From positions 1 to 6,778 of the forward strand of contig JAISNS010000075.1 in the NCBI GenBank assembly GCA_031276105.1: a stretch of 6,778 bases of DNA, given 5' to 3'. Both the position numbers and the translations under genes were made by a program. Shown piece after piece: positions 1-5,981 of the stretch. Each line of letters starts with the position of its first letter. Positions within the stretch are counted from its first letter, which is position 1. The notes beneath the pieces were generated by a model. That model worked only from the letters and a program-made list of their open reading frames with translations. It was not told where the DNA came from and searched no databases. Origin of the DNA: Dysgonamonadaceae bacterium (GTDB lineage: Bacteria; Bacteroidota; Bacteroidia; Bacteroidales; Azobacteroidaceae).

Positions 1-135
1 GCTGATGTGGAGGATGAGTTCCAATTCCATACCTTGTACGTTTAACGTACCTTTCCAGTCTCCCGCGATTTGTGCTTTTAGTGTTATCATGCTGAATAAT
101 AAAATAATAACTAATACTAATTTGTTTGTTTTCAT
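1..135 (-). CDS. Exported protein, probable alpha/beta hydrolase, N-terminal fragment
   Basis: Reading the minus strand from an ATG at 135-133 gives 45 codons with no stop before the window edge, so this is the 5' end of a longer gene. Residues 1-22 form a classic signal peptide: basic MKTNK, a hydrophobic core LVLVIILLFSMITL, and a Lys-Ala-Gln end typical of Bacteroidota type I signals. No lipobox cysteine is present. The mature start, IAGDWKGTLNVQGMELELI, resembles from memory the N-terminal extension of secreted Bacteroidales alpha/beta hydrolases (COG1073-like, usually starting around I-x-G-x-W-x-G-x-L-x-V-Q-G). The catalytic Ser/Asp/His lie outside the window, so the enzyme class is an inference; a lipocalin-like or other small exported protein would also fit. 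It is transcribed away from the SusC/D operon, with a good promoter 44 bases upstream of its ATG, so it is probably an independent unit. Confidence 0.72.
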   Translation of the reverse strand, partial: MKTNKLVLVIILLFSMITLKAQIAGDWKGTLNVQGMELELILHIS

Positions 136-144
136 ACGTGGATT

Positions 145-171
145 AATTATGAATTATGAATTATGAATTAT
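145..171. repeat. 7-bp tandem repeat, AATTATG x 3.9
   Basis: Three perfect AATTATG units (145-151, 152-158, 159-165) are followed by six bases of a fourth. The array lies between the predicted transcription start of the minus-strand gene and its ATG, so it would be transcribed as CATAATT repeats in the 5' leader. Copy-number change would alter leader length without affecting the protein. Confidence 0.9.
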
Positions 172-178
172 TTTTGAG

Positions 179-210
179 CAAAGATAACGACTATTTATGA
201 GAACAGCAAA
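179..210 (-). promoter_or_regulatory. Bacteroidota-type sigma promoter for the minus-strand gene
   Basis: On the minus strand, TTTG at 210-207 is followed after 20 bases by TATCTTTG at 186-179. This matches the Bacteroidota housekeeping consensus (TTTG, 19-21 bases, TAnnTTTG) at every defined base. Transcription should start a few bases further on, near 170-176, giving a leader of about 35-40 bases before the ATG at 135. The leader contains the AATTATG tandem repeat. The motif match is seen directly; activity is inferred. Confidence 0.72.
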
Positions 211-351
211 GATTATACTTCACGCGGTAGGATTTTGTGCATTGGAATCATCAAAAAATTGGAAATTTAATGCTATCTGTTTGCACATGCCGAAAATGTG
301 AGATGCCTTTTCCTTCTAACGCCTACAGGCATTCTCCCTCTCTGTCATTGC

Positions 352-362
352 GGGCTTGACCC
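352..362. repeat. Left direct repeat (putative target-site duplication)
   Basis: GGGCTTGACCC here is identical to 607-617. The outermost G of the right copy overlaps the last base of the element's inverted repeat, so the unambiguous duplication is 10 bp (353-362). The bases to the left, ATTGC at 347-351, pair with GCAAT beyond the right copy. Confidence 0.7.
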
Positions 363-607
363 CATAGCCGTCAGGTTAAGCATAGCAAAACCTCATTTTC
401 ACCTAATTCTATTTAACAAAACCACCTCAGTAGCAATGAATAAGCACATCATTCACACCGACCTCATTACCTTATTATAATAAAATGAATAATGAGGTTA
501 ATGAGGTCGGAGAATATCTATTTTATCATTTGCTACTACTGAGGTTGTTTTGTTGGAAGAAATTAGGTGAAAATGAGGTATTTACGGCGCTTAGCCTGAC
601 GGCTATG
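363..607. mobile_element. Foldback/MITE-like element, 245 bp, non-coding
   Basis: The ends are inverted copies: CATAGCCGTCAGGTTAAGC at 363-381 and its reverse complement at 589-607, 18 of 19 bases matching. The inverted symmetry continues inward: ACCTCATTTTCACCTAATT at 390-408 is exactly complementary to 561-579, 415-433 pairs with 536-554 at 18 of 19, and 458-469 pairs exactly with 499-510. The element is therefore a near-complete imperfect palindrome centred near 484. It is bracketed by a perfect 10-bp direct repeat, GGCTTGACCC (353-362 and 608-617), as expected of a target duplication. It encodes no transposase, so it would need one in trans. The family is not recognised. A recombination-made inverted duplication is an alternative, but the flanking direct repeat favours insertion. 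Confidence 0.68.
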
Positions 608-617
608 GGCTTGACCC
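607..617. repeat. Right direct repeat (putative target-site duplication)
   Basis: This is the second copy of GGGCTTGACCC, abutting the right inverted end of the foldback element. It is followed by GCAAT (618-622). Removing 363-617 rejoins ATTGC, GGGCTTGACCC and GCAAT into one palindrome: ATTGCGGG, a CTTGA loop, then CCCGCAAT. Confidence 0.7.
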
Positions 618-643
618 GCAATCCCCTCTTCCACAGCGGAAAT

Positions 644-655
644 CAGAACGTTCTG
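644..655. repeat. 12-bp perfect palindrome CAGAACGTTCTG
   Basis: The sequence is its own reverse complement. It could be a dimeric regulator site or simply part of the surrounding repeat DNA; nothing in the window distinguishes these. It lies about 560 bp upstream of the operon, far for a simple operator. Confidence 0.45.
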
Positions 656-661
656 GCCCGT

Positions 662-793
662 TAGGGCATACATATCAATAGAAACGATATTATCATTACC
701 CACCCTAAACCTCGTTAGAGGTTTCATATTATTCTTGATATGAATCCCCTACCGGCGTATTTCTTGCCAGATAGGGCATACTTATCAAGAAAC
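662..793. repeat. Three copies of a TAGGGCATAC-type module
   Basis: TAGGGCATACATATCAATAG begins at 662 and TAGGGCATACTTATCAAG at 772, both followed by AAAC within a few bases. A third, weaker copy lies between them in inverted orientation: the reverse complement of about 733-752 reads GTAGGGGATTCATATCAAGA. The modules therefore read direct, inverted, direct. They look like remnants of a dispersed intergenic repeat; function is unknown. Confidence 0.6.
707..724. other. Perfect 7-bp stem-loop
   Basis: AAACCTC (707-713), a GTTA loop, then GAGGTTT (718-724) form a perfect hairpin, followed by a weaker CATAT/ATATG pairing (725-729 with 738-742). No U-run follows on the plus strand and no gene ends nearby, so a terminator is unlikely. 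It lies inside the TAGGGCATAC repeat block and is probably part of it. Confidence 0.5.
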
Positions 794-798
794 TGCGT

Positions 799-882
799 TT
801 TTAGTTCTTAGTTTTTATCTTTTATCTTTTATCTTTTATCTTTTATCTTTTAGTTTTTATCTTTTATCTTTTAGTTTTTATC
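799..882. repeat. 7-bp tandem array, TTTTATC/TTTTAGT, 12 units
   Basis: From 813 to 882 there are ten units in exact 7-bp register: five TTTTATC, one TTTTAGT, two TTTTATC, one TTTTAGT, one TTTTATC. Two more (TTTTAGT at 799-805 and a degenerate TCTTAGT at 806-812) precede them. A run of six C follows at 882-887, the first being the last base of the array. Such an array can change copy number by slippage. It lies about 330 bp upstream of the operon start codon. Confidence 0.92.
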
Positions 883-938
883 CCCCCAAGCCGCCCTTTT
901 TCGACTTTTTTTAAAAGATTACATCTTTTTTTTGGCAT

Positions 939-970
939 GTAATCCTTTTTGTAATCCTTTTTGTAATCCT
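939..970. repeat. 12-bp tandem repeat, GTAATCCTTTTT x 2.7
   Basis: GTAATCCTTTTT occurs at 939-950 and 951-962, with GTAATCCT at 963-970. A related GTAATCTCC lies at 1102-1110 and an ATTACATC run at 919-926 reads similarly on the opposite strand. On the minus strand the units read AAAAAGGATTAC. Confidence 0.88.
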
Positions 971-1061
971 CCTTTTTTTATATTGCGCCCCGAAATTTAA
1001 TTTTAATTTTAATAATTCCATGAACAACGCATCTGCAAACGTAAAAATTGCGACTGATTTT

Positions 1062-1079
1062 AATCGCGCCAATCGCGCC
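1062..1079. repeat. 9-bp direct duplication, AATCGCGCC x 2
   Basis: Two adjacent perfect copies, at 1062-1070 and 1071-1079, form a small GC-rich island in otherwise AT-rich non-coding DNA. Each carries a CGCG core. No function can be assigned. Confidence 0.8.
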
Positions 1080-1111
1080 AAGCCGGATTTCACAATTTCC
1101 TGTAATCTCCG

Positions 1112-1160
1112 GTCACTCGTCACTCGTTTACTTGTCACTCGTCACTTGTCACTCGTCACT
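1112..1160. repeat. 7-bp tandem array, GTCACTC, about 7 units
   Basis: The units are GTCACTC (1112-1118), GTCACTC (1119-1125), GTTTACTT (1126-1133, 8 bp), GTCACTC (1134-1140), GTCACTT (1141-1147), GTCACTC (1148-1154) and GTCACT (1155-1160). The array ends 56 bp before the first codon of the IPT/NHL lipoprotein, so it is either in the operon leader or overlaps its promoter. Three units resemble, in the same order, a stretch of the susD signal-peptide codons at 6015-6037. Confidence 0.88.
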
Positions 1161-1216
1161 AATATTTAATAATAAATAAATTTCTCAATAATCTTAGTAC
1201 TAATAATTAAAAAAAA

Positions 1217-2692
1217 ATGAAACAAAAGAAAACACGAAGATTGTGGAAGGCCTTAGTCGCTCCTTGTCTATTCTTTACGTTCGTCTTTACCGCTTGTGAA
1301 GACGATTTGGGAGAACCGGAAAAAGTTCACTACGATCCTTCCAGACCGGTTAGGATTACCTCGTTTACGCCCGACAGTGCGCGCGTAGCTACGCAGTTGC
1401 TCATCTCCGGCGAAAATTTCAGCGGCTTCAAAGACAGTATTTCGGTACTTATCAACGACAAAAAAGCCGCAGTGATTGGCGTGAACCCCGAAGGAACGCT
1501 TCTCTATTGTTTGGCGCCTTCCTTGCGCGGCGAAAACGACGACCCGCAAGACGGCGAATCGGTTAACGCATCCATAAAGATACTTGTCGGGGGGGCGGTA
1601 AGTAATGAAAAAGAACTGGTTTACACTTACACGCGAAACGTTTCCACCTTTCTCGGGTTTACCGACCAGGACGGAAACACCGCCGTGGTGGATGGCCCTT
1701 TCAAAAAGGCGCAGTTCCAAAGTCCTTTCTGGCTCGCTTTCGATACCGACTACGACGGCCCGAAAGACAGCAACGGGAAGGTGAAGAAAAACATCTACCT
1801 GATTGAAGAAAACGTCAGCCTGCGTTACATCGACTTGTACGACAAAACGGTTCACACCGTCTTCCGTACCGGTAACGGCGTCGACCGTCCGCGAACCATC
1901 GCCTTTACCTTAAATAAGGACGACGGCGTTTACAACCGCGACACCATGATTATTGCCAACGACGGCAACGAATGGGACTGGAACGGAACCATCATCCTTC
2001 CGCGCGACTCGGTTACTCGCCGTTTCTTGGCCCCCTGGAAAACCGTGATGAGACACAAGCAGTGCAACGGCGGAGCCATACACCCCGTTTCGGGCGATTA
2101 CTGGTTTAATTCGTACAACCAGTCGCAGGTTTATAAAGTCTTCAACCGTTCCGCTACCCCTTGGCGTTACGGAAAATCGTCTACGGAACTCAACGAAGAC
2201 GGAAAGGAAGGCACTCATTATGTATTTAAGGTGCAGGACGTCAATTGGGAATTTAATATCCAGATTGCGCCCAGCGGAAGTTTTGCCTACATCGTAAGTA
2301 AAAACCAGCACTACATTGCCCGGACTCAATATAATTTTGACAAGAATCTTTTTGAGAATCCGACGCCTTTTGTCGGCACCCGGCAGAAATCGGGATTCAA
2401 AGACGGGGTAGGTCTTAACGAAACCCTTTTCAACCAGCCGCAGCAGGGCGCTTTTGATAAAGACGATAATTTCTACGTATGCGATGGCGAAAATAACTGT
2501 ATCCGCATGGTAACGCCAGGTGGACAGGTTTCGACATTTGCCGGTCGTCCCGGTCGTCCCGGATTCTCCGACGGCGCTTTGCGCGATGCGCAATTCGACG
2601 GGCCTTTCGGTATTATTTACGATAGCGATATTAATACCTTCTATGTCGCCGACCGCGACAACCGCCGTATCCGATCCATCAAAGTAGAATAA
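1217..2692 (+). CDS. IPT/TIG and NHL-repeat surface lipoprotein of the SusC/D operon
   Basis: This is a 491-residue predicted outer-surface lipoprotein. Residues 1-26 are a signal peptide ending Phe-Thr-Ala before Cys27, the likely lipidated residue. Glu-Asp-Asp follows, resembling the acidic export signal that sends Bacteroidota lipoproteins to the cell surface. About residues 43-139 form an IPT/TIG immunoglobulin-like domain (VRITSFTPDSARVATQLLIS, then GENF). Residues from about 143 to the end look like an NHL-type beta-propeller: the clearest blades are 385-440 (SGFKDGVG, YVCDGENNCIRMV) and 441-491 (GFSDGALRDAQFDGPFGI, YVADRDNRRIRSI). Proteins with this layout are common beside susC genes, where they are thought to bind ligand or scaffold the complex; that role is inferred here. 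The ATG follows an A-rich leader without a Shine-Dalgarno site, usual for this phylum. susC starts 21 bp downstream. A seven-G run at 1589-1595 is a possible slippage site. Confidence 0.9.
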   Translation: MKQKKTRRLWKALVAPCLFFTFVFTACEDDLGEPEKVHYDPSRPVRITSFTPDSARVATQLLISGENFSGFKDSISVLINDKKAAVIGVNPEGTLLYCLAPSLRGENDDPQDGESVNASIKILVGGAVSNEKELVYTYTRNVSTFLGFTDQDGNTAVVDGPFKKAQFQSPFWLAFDTDYDGPKDSNGKVKKNIYLIEENVSLRYIDLYDKTVHTVFRTGNGVDRPRTIAFTLNKDDGVYNRDTMIIANDGNEWDWNGTIILPRDSVTRRFLAPWKTVMRHKQCNGGAIHPVSGDYWFNSYNQSQVYKVFNRSATPWRYGKSSTELNEDGKEGTHYVFKVQDVNWEFNIQIAPSGSFAYIVSKNQHYIARTQYNFDKNLFENPTPFVGTRQKSGFKDGVGLNETLFNQPQQGAFDKDDNFYVCDGENNCIRMVTPGGQVSTFAGRPGRPGFSDGALRDAQFDGPFGIIYDSDINTFYVADRDNRRIRSIKVE

Positions 2693-2713
2693 ACAATAAA
2701 TGATATATACATT

Positions 2714-5700
2714 ATGAAACAAGAATATTTAATGAACGCGCATAGAAGCGTGAAATCTTTTTTGATAGCGGCGCTGTTGCTCTTCTTTTGCCTGCCCACT
2801 GTTTGGGCGCAGGACAACAGCGTACAGGTTTCGGGTGTCGTTACCGACGAAAACAACGAACCGATGGTCGGAGTAAGTGTTTACGTGAAAAACGAGCCGG
2901 GATTTGGCGTAGCAGCCGACCTCGACGGGAAATACACGTTAAAAGTGAAGCGAAACGCCACGCTGGTTTACTCGTTTATCGGCTACGACCGGCAGGAAAT
3001 AGAACTGGCCGGATACGCGGTTTCGGTGGACGGCAAAATTGAAATCAACGTACGGTTGCTTCCCAGCGAAAGCAGCGTACTGGACGAATTGGTAGTTACG
3101 GCCAGCGGATCGCAGAAAAAAGTATCCGTTACGGGCGCTATTACCACCGTTGACGTAAAAACGTTGAAAGTGCCGACGGCAAACATTACCAACGCTTTGG
3201 CGGGAAATGTAGCCGGAGTCGTTGCCATGCAGCTTTCGGGCGAACCCGGCTCCAATCAGTCGGAGTTCTGGATACGCGGTATTTCCACTTTTGGAGCCGG
3301 TTCCAGCGCCTTGGTGCTGGTCGACGGCTTTGAGCGTCCGTTCAATGAAATCAATATTGAAGACATCGAATCGTTCTCCATTTTGAAAGACGCTTCCGCC
3401 ACCGCCATTTACGGCTCGCGCGGCGCCAACGGCGTTATCATTATTACCACGAAAAGAGGCGATTCCGGAAAAATCAATATCACCGGCAAGTTCGAATACG
3501 GTTACAACACCCGTACCCGCACGCCCGAATTTGTCGATGGCCCCACTTACGCCCGCTTAATCAATGAAGCGAGAAGTACGCGCAACCTCGAACCGTTCTA
3601 CACCGAACAGGAAATAACGATTATCGAAAACAATCTCGATCCCGACCTCTATCCGAATGTCGATTGGAAAGATGTATTGCTGAAAGACGGCGCAAGCACC
3701 TACCGCGCTTCGATCAATCTGAGCGGGGGAGGAACAACCGCCCGTTATTTCGTTTCGGGCAGTTATGTCAACGAAGGAGGGATGTACAAAGCCGATCAGG
3801 CGCTGAAAGATTACAACACCAACAGCAATTTGGAACGCTACAACTACCGGATGAATTCCGATATCGACATTACCACCACTTCGCTGTTGCGGATTGGCGT
3901 TTCCGGCTTTCTCGAAAAACAAAACCGCGCCGGATTGCCTCAATCCTACGAAGTCTTTTACCTGACCGACGGAGGGACTACCTATCTAAGAAGGATAAAT
4001 GACAAAGGGATTGATATTTGGAAGTCGATTGTCGGCTATTCGCCGGTAGCCACTCCGCTGTCGTATTCCAACGGTTTAACGCCCGCTTACGGAAAAGGCG
4101 ATTTCACCAACCCTTGGGTGGTGGCCACGCAAACCGGTTACAACGAAGCCTGGCGAAGCAAAGTGGAAACCAATATCACTTTCGAGCAGAATTTCGACTT
4201 TATCACCAAGGGCTTGCGTTTTAACGGACGTTTTGCTTTCGACTCCGACAATAAAAACAATATCCAACACATCAAATGGCCGGAACAGCACAACACCCAG
4301 CGCCGCCGCGACACCGAAGGAAACCTCGTTTTCCGGCGCATTTCACCCGAACAGTTGATGGAGCAGCGATCCAAATCCTGGGGAGAGCGGATTTACAACC
4401 TCGAAGGAGACCTGTTTTACAACCGCCTCTTCAACCAGACCCACAACGTAGGCGTATTCCTGAAATACGCCCAGCGCGAACAGGCCGAAACGTCCGATGT
4501 AGGAAACATCGTTGCACGCGGTATTCCGCGCCGTGACCAAAGTTTGTCCGGACGTGTCTCTTACGATTTCCTCAGTCGCTACTTTGTTGAATTTAACGGC
4601 GGATACACCGGTTCCGAAGTCTTCAAAACCGGACATCAGTTCGGATTCTTTCCAGCTATTTCGGCGGCATGGAATATTTCGGAAGAGCCGTTAATGAAAA
4701 ACCTGACCTCCATTTTCGAAATGCTGAAAATCCGTTATTCTTACGGACAGGTAGGGAATAACAAAATTCAAAAAGGCAATGATATCATCCGCTTCCCTTA
4801 CATAGGCTCTATCGGTTATTTCGCTGAGGGTTATAACTATGGAGATATCAACAGTCCGAATTACAGCGGAATAGGAAATGAAGGAAGTGTTGCCAATTCA
4901 CAATATATCGGTTTGGCGGAATGGTCATTGGCTGCCGACTACCTGACGTGGGAAGTGGCAACCAAACACAACATCGGTTTGGACTTTAACCTCTGGGACA
5001 GCCGTTTCTCCGGCGCTTTCGACGTATTTAGAGATACGCGCAGCAATATTTACATGGAGCGGAGTCACTTGCCGGGATATGACGGCCTCCTTCATTCAAA
5101 TCCCTGGGCCAACATCGGGAAAATGGAAAACAGGGGATTCGATGGTCAGTTCAACATCACTCAAAAGATCGGCGAAGTGGATATGACCATGCGCGGCAAT
5201 ATTACCTACACCCGCAACAAGGTGCTCGAATACGACGAAGAAGCCAATGCGTTGCCTTACAAAATGAAGCAAGGCTACCGCTGGGAACAGGCCAAAGGCC
5301 TGATTGCGCTCGGTTTGTTCGAAAGCTACGACGATATCCGCAATAGCCCCAAACAGGAGTTCGGAGCGTATATGCCCGGCGATATTAAATACAAGGATAT
5401 CAACGGCGACGGCGTTATCAACGGCAACGACGAAGTGGCTATCGGAACGACCCGCATACCGAATCTGGTTTATGGCGTAGGATTGTCGGCGGCATGGAAC
5501 GGCTTCGATTTCAATGTGCATTTTCAGGGAGCCGGAGAAAGCGCCTATTTCGTCAACGGCCCGGCAGTATATCCCTTTTCCGAAATTTATGAGGGAAATA
5601 CGCTTCCCTGGGGAAATATCCTGACCGATTTGGTGGGCAATTACTGGTCGGAAGACAATCCGGATACCAACGCCAAATATCCCCGTCTCAGCTACGGCGG

Positions 5701-5962
5701 CAATGCCAACAACTACCGCAATTCTACTTACTGGCTGCGTAACGGCGCTTACCTCCGTTTCAAAACGCTGGAAGTGGGTTACACCGTCCCGAAACGCATT
5801 ACCACCGCTTGGCATGTCGGTAATATCCGTTTCCATTTTATCGGTTCGAATCTTTTCGTATGGGACTATTTGAAAATTTGGGATCCCGAACTCAGTAGCG
5901 GCAAAGGAATGGATTATCCGATTTCCAAAACCTTTACGCTGGGGATGACAATCAGTTTATAA
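2714..5962 (+). CDS. susC: SusC/RagA-family TonB-dependent outer-membrane transporter
   Basis: The 1082-residue protein has the family's usual length and order. A signal peptide ends at about residues 32-33 (PTVWAQ). Residues 36-116 are a carboxypeptidase-regulatory-like domain (VSGVVTDENNEPMVGVSVYV, FIGYDRQEI). LDELVVTA at 124-131 is the TonB-box region. The plug covers about 133-250 and shows SVTGAITTV, ITNALAGNVAGV, WIRGIS, LVDGFER, IEDIESFSILKDASATAIYG and SRGANGVIIITTKRG. The rest is the beta-barrel. A calcium-loop-like DINGDGVINGND lies at 895-906, often seen in this family. The chain ends TLGMTISL, with Leu rather than an aromatic residue last. It would import oligosaccharides or peptides together with SusD; the substrate is not readable. 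An in-frame ATG at 2732 (codon 7) gives an equally good signal peptide, so the true start is uncertain. No STN domain is present, so direct anti-sigma signalling is not indicated. Confidence 0.97.
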   Translation: MKQEYLMNAHRSVKSFLIAALLLFFCLPTVWAQDNSVQVSGVVTDENNEPMVGVSVYVKNEPGFGVAADLDGKYTLKVKRNATLVYSFIGYDRQEIELAGYAVSVDGKIEINVRLLPSESSVLDELVVTASGSQKKVSVTGAITTVDVKTLKVPTANITNALAGNVAGVVAMQLSGEPGSNQSEFWIRGISTFGAGSSALVLVDGFERPFNEINIEDIESFSILKDASATAIYGSRGANGVIIITTKRGDSGKINITGKFEYGYNTRTRTPEFVDGPTYARLINEARSTRNLEPFYTEQEITIIENNLDPDLYPNVDWKDVLLKDGASTYRASINLSGGGTTARYFVSGSYVNEGGMYKADQALKDYNTNSNLERYNYRMNSDIDITTTSLLRIGVSGFLEKQNRAGLPQSYEVFYLTDGGTTYLRRINDKGIDIWKSIVGYSPVATPLSYSNGLTPAYGKGDFTNPWVVATQTGYNEAWRSKVETNITFEQNFDFITKGLRFNGRFAFDSDNKNNIQHIKWPEQHNTQRRRDTEGNLVFRRISPEQLMEQRSKSWGERIYNLEGDLFYNRLFNQTHNVGVFLKYAQREQAETSDVGNIVARGIPRRDQSLSGRVSYDFLSRYFVEFNGGYTGSEVFKTGHQFGFFPAISAAWNISEEPLMKNLTSIFEMLKIRYSYGQVGNNKIQKGNDIIRFPYIGSIGYFAEGYNYGDINSPNYSGIGNEGSVANSQYIGLAEWSLAADYLTWEVATKHNIGLDFNLWDSRFSGAFDVFRDTRSNIYMERSHLPGYDGLLHSNPWANIGKMENRGFDGQFNITQKIGEVDMTMRGNITYTRNKVLEYDEEANALPYKMKQGYRWEQAKGLIALGLFESYDDIRNSPKQEFGAYMPGDIKYKDINGDGVINGNDEVAIGTTRIPNLVYGVGLSAAWNGFDFNVHFQGAGESAYFVNGPAVYPFSEIYEGNTLPWGNILTDLVGNYWSEDNPDTNAKYPRLSYGGNANNYRNSTYWLRNGAYLRFKTLEVGYTVPKRITTAWHVGNIRFHFIGSNLFVWDYLKIWDPELSSGKGMDYPISKTFTLGMTISL

Positions 5963-5981
5963 CATCAAACAATTATATAAT

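Larger units (their letters stand above)
136..1216. other. Repeat-rich divergent intergenic region
   Basis: This 1.08-kb stretch separates the minus-strand gene from the plus-strand SusC/D operon. I see no convincing gene in it: the open frames present are short, run through palindromes or tandem repeats, and match no family I recognise. Besides the separately listed repeats it has strongly AT-rich runs (about 994-1017 repeats a TTTTAA-like unit). The leftward promoter is clear. No perfect TTTG/TAnnTTTG pair was found upstream of the operon on the plus strand, so the operon may use a regulator-dependent or divergent promoter. Confidence 0.8.

Noticed and set aside
298..480. Plus-strand open frame of 60 codons
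   Set aside because: It lies mostly within the left arm of the foldback element, ends near its centre, and resembles no protein family I know. It is a by-product of the palindrome.
707..724. Hairpin as a transcription terminator
   Set aside because: No U-run follows on the plus strand and no gene ends nearby; both flanking genes start rather than end around this region.
979..985. TATATTG as the -7 box of an operon promoter
   Set aside because: It lacks the third T of TAnnTTTG, and the nearest upstream TTTG is only 15 bases away, too short a spacer for the Bacteroidota consensus.
911..1138. Minus-strand open frame of 75 codons as a gene
   Set aside because: Both ends are translated tandem repeats and no promoter or start context was found. 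It is kept only as a possible dispersed repeat in the findings.
799..1160. Short tandem arrays as a CRISPR
   Set aside because: The units are 7-12 bp and directly adjacent, with no unique spacers and no cas genes.
2542..2559. 9-bp tandem duplication CGGTCGTCC in the lipoprotein gene
   Set aside because: It encodes Gly-Arg-Pro twice, but the resulting FAG...GF.DG loop has normal length for NHL blades, so it needs no special explanation.
1910..2722. Long minus-strand open frame of 270 codons opposite the lipoprotein gene
   Set aside because: It is antisense to a gene with clear domains and signal peptide. Its residues show the composition of a reverse shadow, and no family motif is visible.
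5096..5836. Minus-strand open frame of 246 codons opposite susC
   Set aside because: It is antisense to conserved barrel-coding sequence and arises from biased codon use in the real gene.
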